Shown here: positions 1-7,978 of the stretch, piece after piece | How positions within the stretch are numbered: position 1 is the first letter of the stretch | Layout of the letters: every line of letters starts with the position of its first letter | Source: Verrucomicrobiales bacterium | GTDB lineage: Bacteria > Verrucomicrobiota > Verrucomicrobiia > Limisphaerales > UBA9464 | DNA length: 10,901 bases | Assembly (NCBI GenBank): GCA_003445095.1 | Contig: DLVS01000671.1 | Coordinates: forward strand, 1 to 10,901 | Direction of reading: 5' to 3' | Program-made: the position numbers and the translations under genes | The notes under the pieces: generated by a model | What the model saw: the letters and a program-made list of their open reading frames with translations, nothing else | The model's database searches: none | What the model was told of the DNA's origin: nothing

Positions 1-2792
1 ATCTGATTGATTGAGGGTGCGTCGGTAAATTCGAAATAACCCGTCCCCGTCGGGGTCGCGGGTCCGAGGTTCAACCATTCGCTGTTCGCCTGAAGGAGAT
101 TGGTGGTGGCGAAAACCGTATAAGCCGTGTCCGCGACACCGGTGAAAATGAACTGCGTCGCCCCATCGGATAGGAGTGCCAGGCTATTGATATAAGGAGG
201 TGTCGGACAAATCGTGCCGGCGCCGGACTCGAGGCAATTGTTGCCGAGGTTGGCCATGACACAGTCCAGGTCGGTTTGATCGGTCGTCCCGTCGCTGTTG
301 ACATCAAACCAACTTGGCTGGCCCCAATACTCATTAACTCCGTCCACGTCAGCCTGGGTGACCTGCTTGTCGAGGTTTCCATCGGTGTAACAGGTCGTCT
401 CCGATGCCTGGATCCGTTGTAGTTCACCCATCAATTCAAAGTAGTTGGCCAGTTGCGTGGGAGTTAAGTTGTCGATGGAATCATTGATCAGAAGATTGCG
501 ACCCGAGTTATCCAAGCCCAACGGATTAATCGGGTCAGTGGGGGTCGGTTGGAGATCATACAACTCGAACTGGCCCAGGTTCGTGTCACACGGCGCGCGA
601 TCGAACTGGATGAGCTTATACCGTTCATTGCGCACAGCCCACGAGCGCGTCGGCAAGATGGTGAGGTTGGTGTAAAGGTTCGCGGCATCGACGTCACAGC
701 ACGTAAAGAACTGCTGTGTTCCTCCCGGCCCATACCAGGTGCCTCCCTCGGTCTCCGCCAAACTTTGCGAGGTAAATGTGGAGTCGGTACAGATGTGGTC
801 TGGTCCGACGGTGATCACCGTCGGCCAGATGTGGCTGGAAGGCGCCTTCAACCCATTGCCGGCTTGAGCAAAGATGAACCGGCGAATGGCCGGCGTATTC
901 GGGTCAGTGAGATAAGGAAGCATTGGGCGACAATCGAGGACATGCGCGGAAGGCACGACAGACCGCACGTCCACGCCGGCTAGTTCTCCGAAGAGTTGGA
1001 ATAGATCCACCGCACTGACCGGATGATCCACGCTGCGACCCGGCTGAGTCACCAATGGTCCGGATACAATCAGGGGCGTGCGAATGCCCGTTTCGTAAGG
1101 TGTACCTTTGGCCCGAGCCGGATTGTAGGGATAATTCACGCTATCGAGATAGGTGCCGTTGTCACCGGTAATCACGATCATGGTATTACTGGCGGCCGGA
1201 TCATAGATGAGTTGTCCATTAGGGCCTCGAGTGGCTAAGCCAGACTCCACTAAAAGGCGACCGATCTCGCGATCCATTGCGGACAACATCAGATCACCCA
1301 CTACTTTGATGGTGCCAGCATTCTGGCAGTCGTTTTCCGGTATGTTGGTCGGCCAAGTGAACCCTGGAGGATATAGGGCATCCGGCGGTGGCTGATACGG
1401 AGTGTGGATCGCCGAATAGCTGACGCTGCACATCCAGGGAACTCCGTTCGATTGTTGCCGGATCCACGCGACGGAGTCGTCCGTCTGGGCAATGGTGGCG
1501 TATTGTCGGCCGATCGACGTAACGACGTTGGTTCCGTCATTCGTAGCCTTGGGCCACATGTAGTATCCGTTGTATTGATTGAATGCTACGCTGCGGCCAG
1601 AGGACCGGGCCTCGGCACAAGTTGTGGCGAAGTGCCCATCGGCGTTCAGCGCCGGAATCCCGCCCCGAGTCACGATCTCCTTTCCTGTATAACGGAGTCC
1701 TTGATTGTCATCACACACGACCGTGTTGCTCGAAGTTAGGAACCAACCGACGCCGCGTTGGGAACCCAGTGGAAATCCCCAACAATAATTGGTCGTATCG
1801 GCTGTGTACTGCCCGCCCAAGCTTGGATCGATATATGCCGGGGCGCCATAAAGGGTGCCATTAAAATAGTTCCAACCCAGAGTGGCCGGAGTGCCAAATC
1901 CGTCTGGATTATTATCCGGACCTGCCAAGTGAAACTTACCGATCAGGGCATTGCGGTAGCCCGCAGTCGCCAAGATCCGTGGGGTGGTCATTTCATACCG
2001 CGACACTTGGGCGCCGGTGAGGTCTAGACTGAGAATGGCAGCCGTCACGCCAGTGCGTAAGGGATAGCGTCCGGTGAAGAAGCAGGAACGTCCCGGGGAG
2101 CATTCCGGCATCGCATAACAACGGGTAAACTTCACCCCCGCTTCGGCGATGGCGTCCAGGTTTGGCGTCGGTGCGGGATTTCGCGCCAACGGATTGAAAA
2201 TCTTCAACTGATCGATCCCGATATCATCGAGAATAATGAAAAGAACGTTCGGTTTCGTGGAGGTCAGGGTCCGGGGCGATGGCGTGACCGAGATGCGATC
2301 GATGAACGGCCAGGCTTCGCGACTTGGATTGTGAATATTCAGCGGCGTCCGGTATTCCTGCGCCACGACCTGAAGCGTGTGACGAGTCCAACGATCCCGG
2401 AGCGTGACCGGAATGTTGGTGAGAGTCTGACTGCCCCAGCGGACACTGACCGTTGTCCGGTTGGTGATTCCGCGCATATCACCGACCACCGGATACCAGT
2501 GCCCATCGCCGTTATCGAACAGTTCCGGCAGGCGAAGGGAGAAAGTTATGGTGTAGGTGGATCCTGGTTCCGTCGGCACTGTTTGCGTCAGTGTCTTTCC
2601 GACGCTGCTGTGGCCAATGTCGATGAGGTAACCTACTTGAGTCCCGTCCAATGGATTCTGGCTATCATGGTAAACACCATAGGTCCCTTCCCAGCCAACG
2701 ACCCGTGATTCGAACCCCCCGTTCACGATCAGGTTTTGAGCCCGCCCCTCGAACGCGGCTAACAGCCCCAGCCAAATGATTAACTTGCTCAT
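1..2792 (-). CDS. Secreted sulfatase with N-terminal beta-sandwich and C-terminal dockerin-like module (3' end outside window)
   Basis: The frame is open for 930 codons from the ATG at 2792 and runs off the left edge. Residues 1-19 form a signal peptide (MSKLIIWLGLLAAFEGRAQ). Residues about 20-175 begin NLIVNGGFE and resemble DUF642/CBM-like jelly-roll domains. The sulfatase domain starts near 180: metal ligands D189-D190 (ILDD), the C231-S-P-G-R235 signature whose Cys is normally converted to formylglycine, GRYPLRTGV after it, K286/H288 (GKFHL), H463, D544-N545 (GDNG) and K562. This predicts hydrolysis of sulfate esters, probably on polysaccharides, outside the cytoplasm; the substrate cannot be told. 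Residues 804-841 carry two EF-hand-like loops as in type I dockerins, followed by a beta-rich C-terminal region with a YTVFATTNL stretch. No strong ribosome site precedes the start. A phosphodiesterase or sulfohydrolase of the same fold is the alternative. Maturation would need a formylglycine-generating enzyme encoded elsewhere. Confidence 0.93.
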   Translation of the reverse strand, partial: MSKLIIWLGLLAAFEGRAQNLIVNGGFESRVVGWEGTYGVYHDSQNPLDGTQVGYLIDIGHSSVGKTLTQTVPTEPGSTYTITFSLRLPELFDNGDGHWYPVVGDMRGITNRTTVSVRWGSQTLTNIPVTLRDRWTRHTLQVVAQEYRTPLNIHNPSREAWPFIDRISVTPSPRTLTSTKPNVLFIILDDIGIDQLKIFNPLARNPAPTPNLDAIAEAGVKFTRCYAMPECSPGRSCFFTGRYPLRTGVTAAILSLDLTGAQVSRYEMTTPRILATAGYRNALIGKFHLAGPDNNPDGFGTPATLGWNYFNGTLYGAPAYIDPSLGGQYTADTTNYCWGFPLGSQRGVGWFLTSSNTVVCDDNQGLRYTGKEIVTRGGIPALNADGHFATTCAEARSSGRSVAFNQYNGYYMWPKATNDGTNVVTSIGRQYATIAQTDDSVAWIRQQSNGVPWMCSVSYSAIHTPYQPPPDALYPPGFTWPTNIPENDCQNAGTIKVVGDLMLSAMDREIGRLLVESGLATRGPNGQLIYDPAASNTMIVITGDNGTYLDSVNYPYNPARAKGTPYETGIRTPLIVSGPLVTQPGRSVDHPVSAVDLFQLFGELAGVDVRSVVPSAHVLDCRPMLPYLTDPNTPAIRRFIFAQAGNGLKAPSSHIWPTVITVGPDHICTDSTFTSQSLAETEGGTWYGPGGTQQFFTCCDVDAANLYTNLTILPTRSWAVRNERYKLIQFDRAPCDTNLGQFELYDLQPTPTDPINPLGLDNSGRNLLINDSIDNLTPTQLANYFELMGELQRIQASETTCYTDGNLDKQVTQADVDGVNEYWGQPSWFDVNSDGTTDQTDLDCVMANLGNNCLESGAGTICPTPPYINSLALLSDGATQFIFTGVADTAYTVFATTNLLQANSEWLNLGPATPTGTGYFEFTDAPSINQ

Positions 2793-3066
2793 CTGATTGT
2801 CGATTTGAACCTGAGCAAATCCTACCCTCGTTCAAGAAGCCAGAATTGATTGCGCTCGGTGATCGGCATGCTTAACGAATTGGAGGATGGGCGGGAGTGA
2901 ATTCTTTCGACGCCGGCCTTTGGGTGCGTTTGACCCAAACCTCGCCCCGAATTTAGGGTGCCCAATGAAATTACGTGGGGGACGGAGCGCGCAAATCGAG
3001 CGGCGCCGCCGAGAGCCCACCCGCACCTCAACGAAGTCCTTTGTGCGCTGAAGATCCGTCCGCGAA

Positions 3067-3116
3067 CCGCCCTTCTCCCGACGCGGGAAGGTTGGGAGAT
3101 GGCGCGGGGAGGGCGG
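3067..3116. repeat. Imperfect nested palindrome
   Basis: CCGCCC at 3067-3072 pairs with GGGCGG at 3111-3116, and CTCCC at 3075-3079 with GGGAG at 3094-3098. A small TCCCG-ACG-CGGGA hairpin lies within it. It looks like a degraded copy of a dispersed GC-rich palindrome; no T tract follows on either strand. Confidence 0.4.
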
Positions 3117-3200
3117 ATGATGGCTGCGTCAAACCCGCTTCTCTTCTTCCCGGTTCATGACCTCGATTCCCGTTGGGATTTTGGAGATCCAGCCTCCCCC

Positions 3201-3400
3201 ATGAACTGGACCATTGAGATCCGTCGAAGTGCGGAAAACGAACTGGCCGCCTTGCCGACGCGCTCTCGCACCCCCAAACACTCACTACGTTTGAGGAGTA
3301 GAATTGCCCTCGAGTATTGCTATGGAAAGCGTGTCCCTGTGGTTGGCGGTTGCGAGTGCCCAATAACCCCATCCGGGAAATTCAGATCAAACACCTGCCA
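3201..3400 (+). pseudogene. Decayed RelE/ParE-type toxin fragment
   Basis: The ATG at 3201 opens MNWTIEIRRSAENELAALP, which fits the N terminus of RelE/ParE ribonuclease or gyrase toxins (W-x-I-E-x-x-x-x-A-E-x-E-L-x-x-L-P). After about 23 residues the frame loses any resemblance. A different plus frame at about 3341-3400 reads GWRLRV then IREIQIKHL, which resembles the beta strands that end such toxins. The upstream frame 3121-3202 ends in TGA overlapping this ATG (ATGA), as is common between antitoxin and toxin genes, but that stretch is only 27 codons and is not recognisable as an antitoxin. I infer a broken toxin-antitoxin remnant. The match rests on about 19 residues plus a weaker C-terminal piece, so chance similarity remains possible. 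Confidence 0.33.
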
Positions 3401-3427
3401 GCCGCGGACGTCATCGTCCGCGGCTGG
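3398..3427. repeat. Perfect 13-bp inverted repeat with 4-nt loop
   Basis: CCAGCCGCGGACG (3398-3410), loop TCAT, CGTCCGCGGCTGG (3415-3427). The stem is perfect and very GC-rich. No T run follows on either strand, so it is not a standard intrinsic terminator. It sits at the right end of the toxin-like remnant and the left end of the GC3-rich islet, suggesting a junction or a dispersed palindrome. Confidence 0.7.
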
Positions 3428-3682
3428 TTCATGTCGCCGGCAAGCACACGCTCGACCTGGAGCAAGTCGCACGCGCTCGACGCGCCGTCGTCGATTGGGG
3501 CGGTCTTCGACACGAGCGATCTCGTGACCGCCATCTTCTGGCCGCGGAGCAGCGCCATCAGCGCGGAGGCCACAAGATTGATTGTCCGATCGCCGGCGCA
3601 CCGCGGGACCGCACCAACTCACGAATTTGTCGCTGAACCCTCGACCCGCGCGGGAATCGATCCTCGGGCTTCAGCAGTGCCT

Positions 3683-3718
3683 CCCTCTCCCGCGCCGTGA
3701 CAACAGAGCAGGAGAGGG
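3683..3718 (-). terminator. Possible hairpin downstream of the FG-GAP gene
   Basis: CCCTCTCC (3683-3690) and GGAGAGGG (3711-3718) form a perfect 8-bp stem with a 20-nt loop, about 100 nt past the stop of the FG-GAP gene. There is no U tract on the transcript, so it may instead be a dispersed palindrome or an RNA-stabilising hairpin. Confidence 0.25.
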
Positions 3719-3819
3719 TTGAACGAGGGATTCCTTCGCGCCGGTAGAACGGAATTGGCTCGACTTCGCTGTTTCGATGCCGTCGGAAATGGAAGAAGAC
3801 TCAACGCCTCTCGATTCGA

Positions 3820-6165
3820 CTATTCCTGCGGATACACCAACACGCGGTCGTGAACGATGAGCAGTAGGTCGTTCTTGCCGTCCCCGGTCACGTCAGCGAT
3901 GGCGGCCTCCCGAGGCTCGGGCACTTCGTTGCGGCGCTGACGGAAAGTCCGTTCTTCGAACACGGGCCACCGATTGCCCGACACCAGTTTGTGTGGCGCT
4001 TCGTACTGCACCAGGTCCACATAGTTCTTGGCGGTCTCCAGGAAGACCAGGTCCTGGCGGCCGTCGCTGTCCAGATCACCGCTGGTCACATCATGCAACC
4101 ACCCGTCCCGAATCGGTGTCTCATAGCCGTCGTGCTCGGTGAGCGTCCAAACCTTTCCACCAAATTGCTTCCACGCGACCGAGTTGTTCCCGATAAAGCC
4201 AATTGTGTTGGCGTCCTTCCCACCTAAGGCCAGCGGAACAAGACCAGTGAAGTCCGTCACCGGCAGGAGCGTATTCCGAACCGTCTGCCAGACTCCATTC
4301 GTGTCTCGGCGAGCCACGGAGAGGGACTTGCGATCCGCATCGAGCAGGAATATTAGCGGCGCTTGGCCTTCCGCCTGAGGCAACGCCGCAGCGCCCACTA
4401 AACGAGAACTGCTCGTCGTGCCATTGATCTGGTCGCGCACCGTGAAGCTCCAGTTGGGCTTTTCCCCTGTTTCGGAGGTGAGCACCACCGCACGCAGAAA
4501 ATTCTTCTGCGGCAGAAGCAGCTCATTTTTCCCGTCACGATCCACATCGGCTGTCAATAACCACGGGGTTTCTAAACTGCCGCCCGGCGGCGTAACATCG
4601 ACTTCCTCAAATTGCTTCCCGTCCTTCGGCTCGGCGCGTTGCACTAAAATCTTCACCTTCTCGTAGGGCGTCAGCAGAACGAAGTCGTTCAGTCCATCTT
4701 GATTGGCATCATGTAACGCTAGCCGCGCGGGTGAGCCTTTGAACTCTTCGGCCAAGCGCTGGGTAACGGTGGTGCCGTCGGCCGAGCGAAGAACCAGTTC
4801 GCGCACCGTGAATGATTCCTCTTTGCCATCCTTTCCGGGCCGTTTGTCGTCGCGTTCTTGAACGATTGCCAAGGTTGGTCGTTCCCCTTGCTTGATCGAG
4901 CCGGCAGCCAACGCCAACGGCCGACCGGTCAGCGAAATCAATTGGGGAAATGGCAGGCGGCCGTTGGCGTCGAGTGAGGTCACGCCGGCTTGCTTCTCGT
5001 CGGAGCTCAAGATGAATAGTTCAGTTCGGCCGTCGCCATTCCAGTCGGCTGCTACGATTTCCGTGATGCCCGTCAGGCTCGGGTAATTCTTCGGCTCGGA
5101 CAATGTCCCATCGGCCCGCTGAAGCCAGACGGTCAACTGGCCGCTCCCAGGATCGGCGACAACCAAGTCCGCTAGCTCATCCCCATTCAAATCGGCCCAC
5201 AACACCCCACGCCGTGGTTTGTCCGTGCGACTCAACGGGAGCACTGAGAATTGGCCGTCGCCCAAGCCATCCACCAACGGTTCGGCTGGTTCGAGGGTGA
5301 AATTGGAAACGGCGGCGCGACCTGACTTGGCCGCGATCGTGATCACCTCAGTTTTGCCGTCTCCGTCCAAATCGCTCGCCCAATAACTGCGAATCGCGCT
5401 CAAGGGCAAATGGACTTCCGGAGCAAACTGGCCGTCGGACTGTTGCAGGCGAAAGCGGAACGGGTTCGCATTGTCCCAATTCACAAACAACAAATCTTCT
5501 CGCCCATCGCCGTTCAGATCGAGCACCTGAACGGCTTTCACCACTCCGGAATACGGCATTCGCTCCGGTTCTCCGAGCGTTCCGTCGGCTTGTTGGCGGA
5601 GGATGTAGAGGTGTTTTTCCGCGAGCAGCAGGAGGTCGGTCTTCCCGTCGCCATTGACGTCGCCAGTCGTTAGGGCGTTGTAGTCGAGGGCGCCGTCGTC
5701 GAGCGGCCAGCGACGAGGTTGGGACCAGCCGTTAGTGCCTTGATTGAATTGGACAATCAGCTCCTTGGGTTCGCCGAAGTAGGCGAGGTCGGGCTTGCCG
5801 TCGCCATTCAGGTCGGCCACCGACAACGACGTGATACGTTTTTCTGACGCGATCGAATCGACTCGGAATCGGGCGTCGGCCGGAAGTTCGTTCAGATCGC
5901 GCCGGCCCACCTTGGCCGGTGTGACCGGGGCATTGGTGTTTCCCGTCCGGTTGTAGAGCAGGTTGATCTTGGACCGTGAATTGTTGACGACCACGATGTC
6001 GTTGAGGGAGTCGCCATCGAGATCGGCGACATGCAGGAACGCAATCCCGTAATCGAGCGGGAAAACTTCGGGACCTCCAAATCCAAATCGATTGGTAGAC
6101 TCGCCTCCTAGGGCGACGAGTAGGGCGACCCATCCGAGAACAGATACCGACAGCCAACGGAACAT
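3820..6165 (-). CDS. Exported FG-GAP/VCBS repeat protein
   Basis: The 781-residue protein starts with a signal peptide (MFRWLSVSVLGWVALLVALG). Eleven calcium-loop motifs of the type D-x-[DN]-x-D-[GS]-x-x-[DE] follow, starting at residues 48, 118, 169, 216, 265, 325, 374, 486, 540, 697 and 758 (for example DLNGDGKPD and DVNGDGKTD). Each is followed by a hydrophobic strand such as DLLLLA. This is the FG-GAP/VCBS pattern of integrin-like beta-propellers, so one or two propellers are likely, the spacing gap at 580-690 separating the last motifs. There is no catalytic motif, membrane anchor or PEP-CTERM tail, so it should be soluble in the periplasm or released. The family binds calcium and often mediates protein or glycan binding; the ligand is unknown. 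The start is supported by GGGAAGG upstream. It stands alone, with about 490 nt before it and 1 kb after it. Confidence 0.93.
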   Translation of the reverse strand: MFRWLSVSVLGWVALLVALGGESTNRFGFGGPEVFPLDYGIAFLHVADLDGDSLNDIVVVNNSRSKINLLYNRTGNTNAPVTPAKVGRRDLNELPADARFRVDSIASEKRITSLSVADLNGDGKPDLAYFGEPKELIVQFNQGTNGWSQPRRWPLDDGALDYNALTTGDVNGDGKTDLLLLAEKHLYILRQQADGTLGEPERMPYSGVVKAVQVLDLNGDGREDLLFVNWDNANPFRFRLQQSDGQFAPEVHLPLSAIRSYWASDLDGDGKTEVITIAAKSGRAAVSNFTLEPAEPLVDGLGDGQFSVLPLSRTDKPRRGVLWADLNGDELADLVVADPGSGQLTVWLQRADGTLSEPKNYPSLTGITEIVAADWNGDGRTELFILSSDEKQAGVTSLDANGRLPFPQLISLTGRPLALAAGSIKQGERPTLAIVQERDDKRPGKDGKEESFTVRELVLRSADGTTVTQRLAEEFKGSPARLALHDANQDGLNDFVLLTPYEKVKILVQRAEPKDGKQFEEVDVTPPGGSLETPWLLTADVDRDGKNELLLPQKNFLRAVVLTSETGEKPNWSFTVRDQINGTTSSSRLVGAAALPQAEGQAPLIFLLDADRKSLSVARRDTNGVWQTVRNTLLPVTDFTGLVPLALGGKDANTIGFIGNNSVAWKQFGGKVWTLTEHDGYETPIRDGWLHDVTSGDLDSDGRQDLVFLETAKNYVDLVQYEAPHKLVSGNRWPVFEERTFRQRRNEVPEPREAAIADVTGDGKNDLLLIVHDRVLVYPQE

Positions 6166-6172
6166 GGCGCAA

Positions 6173-6179
6173 CCTTCCC
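6173..6179 (-). promoter_or_regulatory. Ribosome binding site of the FG-GAP gene
   Basis: The minus strand reads GGGAAGG with 7 nt before the ATG at 6165. It supports this start, which also gives a clean signal peptide. Confidence 0.55.
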
Positions 6180-6309
6180 GTTGGAGCGGTCGAGGGCAAG
6201 ACTGAGCTCCGGGAGATTGGACAGGGTCGCCTCAAAGTATGTCTTGAAGACTGGGGGAGCGGTTGGGCCCGAGTTTTGGCCTGACCGTAGCGAAGGGTCT
6301 CCCCGGGTA

Positions 6310-6332
6310 GGGACGCCGCTGCCGCGCGTCCC
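6310..6332. repeat. GGGACGC hairpin, dispersed-repeat type
   Basis: GGGACGC (6310-6316), 9-nt loop, GCGTCCC (6326-6332). It is preceded by GGGTAGGG, the same lead-in as the hairpin at 9318-9334, so both may belong to one loose family of intergenic palindromes. Confidence 0.5.
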
Positions 6333-6545
6333 CATCTAAATCCGCGGCGCGAGTGAAGTTAGGGCAGGGAACGGGGGAAGCGATGGCGTGTGTCGAGTCC
6401 CCAGAATTCCTTGGCGATTCACTGGGACGCATTCGGGTTATTCGGGTTAGAGTGGGCCTTACGGCAGCAGAGCTCTACCGGTTCGGAAGGCGTGCCGGGG
6501 CGGAAAGATTTACCACCCCGTCATCGGCCCGCTTGGCTGCGTAAT

Positions 6546-6583
6546 CGCAGGTAAGACGGGACTCCCTGCCGGAGAGACCTGCG
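6546..6583 (-). terminator. Candidate hairpin downstream of hemL
   Basis: CGCAGGT (6546-6552) pairs with ACCTGCG (6577-6583); inside, CTCC pairs with GGAG. It lies about 75 nt past the hemL stop codon. No U tract is present, so termination is only a guess. Confidence 0.22.
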
Positions 6584-6657
6584 CGAAGCCACACCGCCCT
6601 TGCACTTCGTCTCCTCGAAATACAGAAGGAGGGCTTTCCCTGAACGAATCCCGCCGC

Positions 6658-7944
6658 TCACAGAGTGCGCAGGACTTTCGCCGCAGCCCGAACGGTCTGA
6701 TCGAGGTCTGCTTCTGAATGCGCCAAGGAAATGAATCCGGCTTCGAATTGCGAAGGTGCCAGGTAAATTGCCTCGGCCAGCATTCCGTGGAAAAACTTCG
6801 CAAACTTGGCGAGATCGCTCCGCAGCGCGTCAGTGAGATTCCACACCGGCGCGTCGGTGAAATAGCCGCAAAACATTGAGCCGATCCATTGCCATTGCAC
6901 ACTCACACCCGCCGACTTGGCCGCCTCAATCATTCCTTCGGCGAGTTGAGAGCCTCGCGCCTCCAAAGTCGGGAACGCATTTACTTGTGCCAGCTCGTCC
7001 AAGGCTGCGAGACCAGCCGCCATCGCCAACGGATTCCCGCTCAGCGTCCCGGCCTGGTACACCGGCCCCAGGGGAGCGAGATAATCCATAATGTCGGCCC
7101 GACCTCCAAACGCCCCAACCGGCAAGCCGCCGCCGATGATCTTGCCGAAGCAACTCAAGTCAGGAGTGACGCCAAACCGTTCCTGAGCTCCGCCACGACC
7201 CAGCCGAAAGCCGGTCATGACTTCATCGAAGATAAGCAGCGTCCCGTGCTGATCGCACAGATCGGTCAGCAGTTGGTAATAACCCGGCCGGGGCAAGTAC
7301 AAGCCCGCGTTGGCGGGAACGCCTTCCACGATGACAGCAGCGAGTTCGCGTCCGTGCTCATTGAAAGCGGCGCGCAGAGCCTCTCCATCGTTGTAAGGAA
7401 GCACGAGCGTATGTCGGGCAAAATCCGCCGGAACACCCGCGCTGTCGGGATGCCCGAAGGTCAACGCTCCCGAGCCCGCTTTCACGAGCAAGGAGTCGGC
7501 GTGACCGTGATAACACCCGTCGAACTTAAGAATCTTGTCGCGCCGCGTGAATCCTCGGGCCAATCGGATCGCGGACATGCAGGCCTCAGTACCCGAGTTG
7601 CAGAAGCGAATCTTGGCCACACTCGGGACCCACTCTTTCACCCGCGCCGCAAGCGTTACCTCCAGGGGATTCGGGATGCCAAAGCTAGTTCCGCGATCCG
7701 CTGCTGACTTGATCGCTGAGACAATTTTCGGATGGGCGTGGCCTAAGATCGCCGGTCCCCACGTGCAGACGTAGTCGAGCAATTCGTCGCCATCGACAGT
7801 TCGCAGACGGGAACCTTGGGCTGACTCGACAAAGAACGGTTGACCGCCTACCGCGCGAAAGGCTCGGACCGGGGAATTGACGCCCCCGGGGAGGTGTTCC
7901 AGGGCTTCGGCAAACAAGGCGGCCGAACGCAAGCGTGACGACAT
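6658..7944 (-). CDS. hemL: Glutamate-1-semialdehyde 2,1-aminomutase
   Basis: This PLP enzyme converts glutamate-1-semialdehyde to 5-aminolevulinate in the C5 route to heme and other tetrapyrroles, in the cytoplasm. The 428-residue length fits the family. Visible hallmarks are LPGGVNSPVRAFR (18-30), the GPAILGHAHP segment (63-72), the NSGTEA phosphate-binding turn (116-121), IFDEVMTGFR with cofactor-contacting D240 (238-247), and the Schiff-base lysine K268 in CFGKIIGGGLPVGAFGG. A GTLSGNPLAMAAGLAAL stretch follows. No key residue is missing. The gene begins 34 nt after the stop of thiH, so both are likely on one transcript. The ATG is chosen because it matches the usual N terminus of the family; only a weak ribosome site precedes it. 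Confidence 0.98.
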   Translation of the reverse strand: MSSRLRSAALFAEALEHLPGGVNSPVRAFRAVGGQPFFVESAQGSRLRTVDGDELLDYVCTWGPAILGHAHPKIVSAIKSAADRGTSFGIPNPLEVTLAARVKEWVPSVAKIRFCNSGTEACMSAIRLARGFTRRDKILKFDGCYHGHADSLLVKAGSGALTFGHPDSAGVPADFARHTLVLPYNDGEALRAAFNEHGRELAAVIVEGVPANAGLYLPRPGYYQLLTDLCDQHGTLLIFDEVMTGFRLGRGGAQERFGVTPDLSCFGKIIGGGLPVGAFGGRADIMDYLAPLGPVYQAGTLSGNPLAMAAGLAALDELAQVNAFPTLEARGSQLAEGMIEAAKSAGVSVQWQWIGSMFCGYFTDAPVWNLTDALRSDLAKFAKFFHGMLAEAIYLAPSQFEAGFISLAHSEADLDQTVRAAAKVLRTL

Positions 7945-7978
7945 GAGATCTAAGAATGGATTGGGTCGAGAAACCGCC

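Larger units (their letters stand above)
2793..3819. other. About 1 kb intergenic region with no intact gene
   Basis: No frame here has a convincing full-length protein. It holds imperfect GC-rich palindromes (3067-3116), a decayed toxin-like frame (3201-3400), a perfect hairpin (3398-3427), a GC3-rich islet (about 3398-3610) and a CCCTCTCC/GGAGAGGG inverted pair (3683-3718). The promoter of the sulfatase should lie in 2793-2960, but I could not pick convincing -35/-10 boxes. The overlapping short frames on both strands look like by-products of high GC. Confidence 0.6.
6166..6657. other. Intergenic region with palindromes
   Basis: These 492 nt separate hemL from the FG-GAP gene. They contain the hairpin at 6310-6332, an imperfect inverted repeat at 6546-6583 and a short direct repeat (ATTCGGGTT twice in a row near 6430-6448). 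Short frames exist on both strands but none resembles a known protein. The promoter of the FG-GAP gene is expected here; I cannot place it. Confidence 0.6.

Noticed and set aside
2958..3527. A 189-codon plus-strand frame
   Set aside because: It combines palindromic repeat DNA, the toxin-like start and an arginine-rich out-of-frame tail. Only the part from 3201 has any resemblance to a family.
6450..6520. tRNA-like GGTTCG stretch near 6479-6485
   Set aside because: No acceptor or anticodon stem can be formed around it; it is a chance T-loop-like word.
6889..7707. A 272-codon plus-strand frame
   Set aside because: It is antisense to hemL, whose motifs are complete; it has no motif of its own.
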